Positions 6,356-10,308 of a stretch of 10,308 nucleotides of DNA are shown here, one piece after another; the first letter of the stretch is position 1; each line of letters opens with the position of its first letter. The notes under the pieces are model-generated. The model was not told the DNA's origin. It ran no database searches and saw only the letters and a list, made by a program, of their open reading frames with translations. The position numbers and the translations under genes are program-made. This DNA is from an uncultured Eubacteriales bacterium. Its GTDB lineage: Bacteria > Bacillota > Clostridia > Oscillospirales > CAG-272. The stretch lies in NCBI GenBank assembly GCA_900545935.1, contig URAP01000056.1:1-10308 (forward strand), given 5' to 3'.

Positions 6356-6395
6356 AAAAAAGTTGCCGGACTGCAAAACGAATCTTACAGTCCGG
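6356..6395 (-). terminator. Terminator after the YesL-like gene
   Basis: CCGGACTG (6366-6373) and CAGTCCGG (6388-6395) pair around a 14-base loop. On the minus strand the stem is followed by CAAC and six T residues (6361-6356). It lies just beyond the stop codon of the YesL-like gene and so ends the proC-side transcript. The large loop makes it somewhat atypical. Confidence 0.7.
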
Positions 6396-6407
6396 TTAGG
6401 AGATCGA

Positions 6408-7373
6408 TTATTCTGCCTCGCTTTCGGCATTTTCATTTCCGGCATCGCTCTTGTAGTACGGGTCGATCATTATTTCCTTTATCTTCGGATATGCTGCATA
6501 GATCATTATATACCACACGGCGCCGACCGTTATTACGAGCGGCAGCGTTATGCCGAGCGGCATAAACAGTCCTATCAGCAGATAGTTCAGCAAAATGATC
6601 ACAGCCGCGCCGAGCAGTGCCGGGATGTTGCGCTTTGCACCTATCACGGCGAATATAAGCGCGTTCTTGAACAGCTTGAATGTGCTTAGCTCAAAGGTGA
6701 CGAGCATAGTATAGAGGTACGGGCGCATAAGGAGGTAGAGTATCGCAAGCACGATATTTCCCCACATGACGATGCCGGAGGTGAACAGGCTGCCGTTGAG
6801 ATATGCGAATACGATGTTGTAGGTGAGCAGTGCTGTGAAGGCACAGTCTATTATGCCGAGAATGATCGACTGGCTCAGATTTCTCTTGATTACGTACCTT
6901 ATATCCGAGAAAAAGAATATCGGCTCGCCTCGCAGCAGGTTACGGAAGATGTAGGTCGCTGCGGTGGTTATGGGTCCGAGTGTCAGCGCGAGCAGCAGCG
7001 CGAGCAGCATCATGACCGTTGTTGCCGTCGTCGTTACCGACAGCGTGCCCTGAATGCCGTGAACGCCGTACAGCGCCGCAAATGCAGGCGAGCTCTCACC
7101 ATGCAGAAACACGCCGTGCAGCACCGGAAACAGCTGCGAGGTGGGAGCGGTGGAGGTATAGTTGAGATTTCCCGTCATCGCATAGAGAAAGAAGAATATT
7201 GGAAAATTGCCGATGATGAGCAGCAGATTTACCCTGAATATATCGTGAAGATGCAGCTTGAAATACGAAAAGAAGCCGGTAAAGTTCTTGGGTATATCAA
7301 TATTCTTGGCTACGCCCTTGCCTTCCTTTTGCGTATCAAACAGATTTTTCAGCTTGTCATGGTATTTTGACAT
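6408..7373 (-). CDS. DUF624/YesL-like multi-pass membrane protein
   Basis: This is a 321-residue integral membrane protein of unknown role. Residues 1-45 are soluble and amphipathic. Likely membrane helices lie near 48-66, 116-137, 168-189, 203-225, 251-270 and 274-294, and the C-terminal 25 residues are acidic. The central stretch GPITTAATYIFRNLLRGE (133-150), followed by a DIRYVIKRNLSQS segment, matches the core pattern of the YesL/DUF624 family. In some bacteria that family sits beside carbohydrate uptake genes, but no transporter genes are visible here. The frame is open to an ATG at 7460, which would add 29 mostly basic residues. I choose 7373 because the protein from there begins in the usual family style. 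The ribosome-binding site is odd: AAAGGA at 7408-7403 is 29 bases away with a small hairpin between. The gene probably shares a transcript with the two genes upstream and ends at the terminator at 6356-6395. Confidence 0.8.
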   Translation of the reverse strand: MSKYHDKLKNLFDTQKEGKGVAKNIDIPKNFTGFFSYFKLHLHDIFRVNLLLIIGNFPIFFFLYAMTGNLNYTSTAPTSQLFPVLHGVFLHGESSPAFAALYGVHGIQGTLSVTTTATTVMMLLALLLALTLGPITTAATYIFRNLLRGEPIFFFSDIRYVIKRNLSQSIILGIIDCAFTALLTYNIVFAYLNGSLFTSGIVMWGNIVLAILYLLMRPYLYTMLVTFELSTFKLFKNALIFAVIGAKRNIPALLGAAVIILLNYLLIGLFMPLGITLPLVITVGAVWYIMIYAAYPKIKEIMIDPYYKSDAGNENAESEAE

Positions 7374-7386
7374 TCCTATGACCGTT

Positions 7387-7408
7387 GCCCCGCAGGGGGC
7401 TTTCCTTT
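7387..7408 (-). promoter_or_regulatory. Distant Shine-Dalgarno with hairpin before the YesL-like start
   Basis: On the minus strand AAAGGA (7408-7403) is followed by GCCCC-CTGC-GGGGC (7400-7387), a 5-bp hairpin, and then 13 bases to the ATG at 7373. Folding the hairpin would shorten the effective spacing from 29 to about 15 bases. The only closer candidate, ATAGGA, touches the ATG. Translation may therefore depend on the structure or on coupling, or the start may be misassigned. Confidence 0.3.
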
Positions 7409-7505
7409 CTCGTGTCTTGTTGTATTTATACCGTATGCCTCGGCGGTGCTTATGCCGCATTCGGCGCTTTACGAAAAACGTCTGTCCGGCTTGCCTGAAC
7501 CGGCT

Positions 7506-8090
7506 TTATGTGCCGAGCATCAGTGTGAGTACTATTCTTGCGAGACCGAGCAGAAACATGCTCAGTGCCGCAGAGCAGAGCACATATGTGCAACGGCGGA
7601 CCTCAGGCATGGTAAACAGGACGCGCGCGTTCGCGGGAGCGCGATGCAGCAGAGTGATGCCGAGATATGCGCAGTGCGCGCCGACCCTGCCGACCTCCTC
7701 CGCGAGGAGTATGCACAACAGCGCGCGCAGCAGATATGGGATATCGGGTGAGGCGGTCGCCGCACAAACAGCACCCATGCAGAACGAAAATGCCGCGACA
7801 GCCGCGCCGGATACCGGCGGCGAATAAACGGTAAAGCCGAATAGGTACGAAAAGAGACACAGCAGCACCGGAATGAGACACGCGGTGAGCGCTGTGGCGA
7901 TACATATGCCTATTCCGTCGGTCGCGGCGGGCAGTGCAACACATTTCGCCGCAAAACGCTGCGCCGAAAGCGACAGCGAATGAAGTCCGCCGGTGCATGA
8001 GCAGGATATCACCCCTGCCGCAAAGGCGGAGGCGAGTATCGCCGCAAATATCAGCCTTGTTCTCTTGTATCTTTTCAGCTCACTCCACAT
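7506..8090 (-). CDS. Cysteine-rich small membrane protein, function unknown
   Basis: The product has 194 residues from the ATG at 8090. After a short basic N terminus (WSELKRYKRTR), hydrophobic helices lie near 13-30, 60-83, 88-110, 118-133 and 168-190, giving about five membrane spans. It contains twelve cysteines, about 6%, spread through the helices and loops, which is high for a bacterial membrane protein. The segment from about residue 73 to 110 (IPVLLCLFSYLFGF, then SGAAVAAFSFCMGAV) loosely resembles SpoIIM-type sporulation membrane proteins, but I would not name it on that. The frame is also open to a GTG at 8135, which would add 15 residues including a CRGCG motif. GAGGA 12 bases before the ATG supports the shorter form only weakly. 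It lies between proC and the YesL-like gene on the same strand, and no terminator is visible on either side. Confidence 0.65.
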   Translation of the reverse strand: MWSELKRYKRTRLIFAAILASAFAAGVISCSCTGGLHSLSLSAQRFAAKCVALPAATDGIGICIATALTACLIPVLLCLFSYLFGFTVYSPPVSGAAVAAFSFCMGAVCAATASPDIPYLLRALLCILLAEEVGRVGAHCAYLGITLLHRAPANARVLFTMPEVRRCTYVLCSAALSMFLLGLARIVLTLMLGT

Positions 8091-8134
8091 TGTTTGTCCG
8101 CATCCTCGGCATGAATATTCGGCAGTATGGCTCA

Positions 8135-8310
8135 CAATTGCGATCCATATCGTCCGCTGCTAATATATTCTTGTGCCTCTGCGGTTATTCCGACGAGTCG
8201 CTTACCGCCGGCGCAGCCGATGAGCTATTTGACCTCCGATACCGTATGCTGCGGGATCGCTTTGCCGTCTGCTCGGAGCTGCGGCGCGGAGCTTTACTTT
8301 TTTCTGAATT
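8135..8310 (-). pseudogene. Possible remnant of a small gene downstream of proC
   Basis: One minus-strand frame between proC and the next gene reads like coding sequence, with codons similar to its neighbours: about 20 codons ending in HTVSEVK, an in-frame TAG, then 30 codons beginning LIGCAGGKRLVGITAEAQEY and ending before a TGA. A GGAGG lies just before the TAG, but no proper start codon follows it. It could be a decayed gene, a short ORF with an unseen start, or chance. I recognise no family. Confidence 0.2.
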
Positions 8311-9120
8311 TTACTTTCCGAGCTCGTATGCGCGGTCGGTGCATGCCTTCATCGCCTCGGCAATTATCTCCGGCATGCCTCGCTTTATCAGTGTCTGTAC
8401 CGCAGGCTCGGTCGTTCCGCCCGGTGTCTGTACCGCATCGAGCAGCTGCTCTGCGGTAAGGTCGGAGTGCATCATAAGCTCTGCAGAGCCGATAACTGTG
8501 CGGCAAACGATGTTGCGCAGCTGGTGCTCGTCAGCCTCGATGCCCTGCTCGCGGGCTGCGTCGATTATCGACTTTATAAACAGATAAACATACGCGGGAG
8601 AGCTGCCGGTGACGCTGATGATCTCGTTCATCTTGTCCTCGGGCAGAATGATTATCTCGCCCATGCGAGAAAAGATTCGACAGATGAGCCTGAAGTCTGC
8701 CTCGCTGACCGAGCTGTTTCTCGTCACTGCGGTAGCGCCCTTGCCTATGCGCAGCGGCGCATTGGGCATAACGCGTATGACAGGTACTTCTTTGCCGAGA
8801 CCGCTGCATACCGTCTCGGTCTTGATGCCTGCCGCGATGGAAACGAAGCATTTCCTGTCGAGCTGTGCCGTGCCGAGCTCGGATAGCAGCTCGGGAAATG
8901 ACTGAGGCTGTGTTGCGAGAACGATGATATCTGCCTGCTCAGCCGCGTCGACCGCGGAGGAGGCAACGGTGTAGCCCTGTGTCTTGAACGGCGCTGTCTT
9001 TACGGGGTGGCGGTCGAACAGAATAACGTCGCTGTGTGATATGCCGTCCTCGGCGACACCGCCGATGATGGCGCTTGCCATATTTCCCACGCCGATAAAG
9101 GCTATCTTAATTTTTTTCAT
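8311..9120 (-). CDS. proC: Pyrroline-5-carboxylate reductase
   Basis: This cytoplasmic enzyme catalyses the last step of proline synthesis, reducing 1-pyrroline-5-carboxylate with NAD(P)H. The 269-residue length is normal for the family. The N-terminal Rossmann domain has FIGVGNMASAIIGG (8-21), and strand-loop residues around 67-73 read VLATQPQ where most homologues have a Lys before Pro-Gln. The catalytic and dimer domain shows RVMPN (116-120), TGSSPAYVY (171-179) and the TPGGTT signature (232-237). The start is supported by AAAGGGA seven bases upstream of the ATG at 9120. A long leader, about 130 bases, with a hairpin lies between the predicted promoter and the start. It is the first gene of a probable leftward transcript and is divergent from lepA. 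No proA or proB is present in the window. Confidence 0.95.
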   Translation of the reverse strand: MKKIKIAFIGVGNMASAIIGGVAEDGISHSDVILFDRHPVKTAPFKTQGYTVASSAVDAAEQADIIVLATQPQSFPELLSELGTAQLDRKCFVSIAAGIKTETVCSGLGKEVPVIRVMPNAPLRIGKGATAVTRNSSVSEADFRLICRIFSRMGEIIILPEDKMNEIISVTGSSPAYVYLFIKSIIDAAREQGIEADEHQLRNIVCRTVIGSAELMMHSDLTAEQLLDAVQTPGGTTEPAVQTLIKRGMPEIIAEAMKACTDRAYELGK

Positions 9121-9140
9121 GTCGAAATCCCTTTCTTTTG

Positions 9141-9167
9141 CCCATCTGCGGAGATAATCCGCATGGG
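9141..9167 (-). promoter_or_regulatory. Hairpin in the proC leader
   Basis: On the minus strand CCCAT and GCGGA pair with TCCGC and ATGGG around a 5-base loop, giving ten pairs with a 2-base bulge. It lies just before the AAAGGGA ribosome-binding site of proC and has no T run, so it is not a terminator as it stands. It could protect the message or affect ribosome access. Confidence 0.4.
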
Positions 9168-9259
9168 TATATCGGATCGTTTTGTATTGCCGGAATAGCG
9201 AAAGAGCAGGGCGATCCTACGGAATCTTTGCCGTATCTGCGGCAGCTTTATTGTCAATC

Positions 9260-9289
9260 ATTATACCACCGCGCGGCGTGTATTTCTAA
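9260..9289 (-). promoter_or_regulatory. proC promoter
   Basis: On the minus strand TATAAT (9265-9260) is preceded by TGG, giving a consensus extended -10. A TTAGAA (9289-9284) at 18 bases is the best -35. The predicted start near 9253 gives a leader of about 130 bases before proC. A second TATAAT at 9296-9291 has no matching -35. Confidence 0.55.
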
Positions 9290-9408
9290 CATTATATGTA
9301 ACATTTTTTCGCGGCGGTGCTTTTTCACGCGATATTGCCGCCTCCGCAGTACGGTCGGTGCCGCTGCGCCGTGCACGGAGGAATTGCCGCGTATTCATAT
9401 TATTTGTG

Positions 9409-9437
9409 TTGATTTTCGGATGGAAATATTGTATAAT
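9409..9437 (+). promoter_or_regulatory. lepA promoter
   Basis: TTGATT (9409-9414), a 17-base spacer and TATAAT (9432-9437) form a near-consensus sigma-A promoter. The expected start around 9444 leaves a leader of about 90 bases. It contains a short hairpin, TGCGGC with GTCGCA (near 9490-9506), and the AAAGGA ribosome-binding site at 9521-9526. Confidence 0.75.
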
Positions 9438-9533
9438 TAAATGATTTATAGAGAATGGGATAATTCCCGACCTCCGAAAGGATCAGATATTGCGGCGGTC
9501 TGTCGCAGTGAAATAAAAGCAAAGGAATTAAGT

Positions 9534-10308
9534 ATGAACTCAGAGCATCTCAGCCATATTCGTAATTTTTCGATAATAGCGCATATAGACCACGGCAAGA
9601 GCACGCTCGCCGATCGTCTGCTCGAGGCTACGGGCGCGGTCAGCACGCGGGAGATGGAGGATCAGCTGCTCGATAATATGGATCTTGAGCGCGAGCGCGG
9701 AATAACCATAAAGGCACGCGCGGTCAGCCTGCATTACACCGCGGAGGACGGAGAGAAATATCTCTTCAATCTTATCGACACTCCCGGTCACGTTGACTTC
9801 GGATACGAAGTGTCGCGCGCACTCAACGCCTGCGAGGGTGCGCTGCTCGTTGTTGACGCGACGCAGGGCATCGAGGCGCAGACGATGGCTAATGCATATC
9901 TCGCGGTAGACAACGATCTCGAAATAGTTCCCGTCATCAACAAGATAGATCTGCCGTCCGCCGACGTTGAACGGGTGCGCGAGGAGATAGAGGATGTTAT
10001 CGGCATTCCCGCAGAGGACTGTCCCGCAGTCTCCGCAAAGAACGGGCTCAATATCGAGCAGGTGCTGAAGAAGGTCGTTACCGATATCCCCGCACCGTCG
10101 GGCGACAGCACCGCACCGCTCAAGGCGCTTATATTCGACTCGTATTACGATTCATATCTCGGTGTCGTTGTTTATGTCCGCGTATTCGACGGTTCTGTAA
10201 AGGCGTGTGACCGCATACGCATGATGAGTACCGGCAGCGAGTTTGAGGTCGTTTCGGTCGGAATGATGTCGCCGTTCGGACTCGACGAGCGGCCGAGCCT
10301 CGAGGCGG
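9534..10308 (+). CDS. lepA: Elongation factor 4 (LepA), 5' part
   Basis: This is the first 258 codons of a ribosome-associated GTPase of about 600 residues; the frame is still open at the window edge. The G-domain motifs are complete: G1 AHIDHGKST (16-24), the LDNMDLERERGITIKA switch region (46-61), G3 DTPGH (82-86), G4 NKID (136-139) and G5 SAK (167-169). The following PLKALIFDSYYDSYLGVVVYVRVFDG stretch, here from about residue 197, is typical of LepA and starts domain II. LERERGITIKA and the VDATQGIEAQT segment separate it from EF-G and TypA. The ATG at 9534 has AAAGGA seven bases upstream, and the protein then starts with the short N terminus usual for LepA. An in-frame ATG at 9441 is also open but lies at the transcription start. 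LepA binds ribosomes and is thought to act on stalled or initiating complexes. Confidence 0.96.
   Translation, partial: MNSEHLSHIRNFSIIAHIDHGKSTLADRLLEATGAVSTREMEDQLLDNMDLERERGITIKARAVSLHYTAEDGEKYLFNLIDTPGHVDFGYEVSRALNACEGALLVVDATQGIEAQTMANAYLAVDNDLEIVPVINKIDLPSADVERVREEIEDVIGIPAEDCPAVSAKNGLNIEQVLKKVVTDIPAPSGDSTAPLKALIFDSYYDSYLGVVVYVRVFDGSVKACDRIRMMSTGSEFEVVSVGMMSPFGLDERPSLEA

Larger units (their letters stand above)
9121..9533. other. Divergent control region between proC and lepA
   Basis: These 413 bases hold the proC promoter and leader on the minus strand and the lepA promoter and leader on the plus strand. Between the two promoters (about 9300-9400) is a GC-rich stretch with nested inverted repeats, for example CCTCCG near 9345 with CGGAGG near 9377. 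No gene longer than a short frame is supported here, and no T-box or other riboswitch consensus was recognised. Confidence 0.5.

Noticed and set aside
5838..6565. Long plus-strand frames opposite the acidic tail of the glycosidase
   Set aside because: They are shadows of the low-complexity Asp/Glu/Ser codons on the minus strand, and one runs through the promoter and terminator region.
7461..7505. Terminator after the cysteine-rich protein gene
   Set aside because: A GCCGG repeat followed by TTTTT is present, but the copies are mainly direct repeats and give only a four-base stem.

Overview
The window looks like ordinary chromosome from a Gram-positive, Clostridia-type Firmicute. Supporting signs are strong AGGA/GGAGG ribosome-binding sites, consensus-like sigma-A promoters, intrinsic terminators, a ThiN-type thiamine pyrophosphokinase, a DUF624/YesL-like membrane protein, a NAGPA-type phosphodiester glycosidase and a small XRE regulator. 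Moderate GC with frequent ATA isoleucine codons would fit a gut Oscillospirales/Ruminococcaceae-like genome, but that placement is an inference. I saw no tRNA, rRNA, CRISPR array, transposase or phage gene.

Layout. Positions 1-426 hold a partial terminator at the left edge, a leftward promoter with a palindromic site and a tiny ORF, then a good rightward promoter for thiN (427-1092, +), whose own terminator hairpin overlaps its last codons. Next come an XRE regulator (1410-1745, -) and, divergently, an unusual conserved protein (1908-2711, +). The latter recalls a Firmicutes family with a nuclease-like D/DxK motif, but here that motif appears lost. A bidirectional terminator at 2761-2799 separates it from a leftward block. 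That block is a 530-residue membrane-anchored phosphodiester glycosidase-like protein (6273-4681) followed by a 565-residue membrane-anchored protein built of three repeats of about 93 residues (4560-2863). A strong promoter at 6352-6324 precedes the pair and no terminator is visible between them, so they are probably co-transcribed.

Upstream of that promoter is a terminator (6356-6395) that closes a second leftward group: proC (9120-8311), a cysteine-rich small membrane protein (8090-7506) and a YesL-like membrane protein (7373-6408). The gap after proC carries what may be the remains of a small gene. A 413-base divergent region holds promoters for proC (-) and for lepA (+). lepA starts at 9534 and runs off the right edge.

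Housekeeping functions here are thiamine diphosphate synthesis (ThiN), proline synthesis (ProC) and translation (LepA/EF4). The more interesting part is the pair of surface-facing proteins and the divergent XRE/nuclease-like locus. I do not see a clear new multi-gene system. The best leads are the apparently inactivated nuclease-like protein next to its XRE neighbour, and the 93-residue repeat protein that follows the phosphodiester glycosidase.
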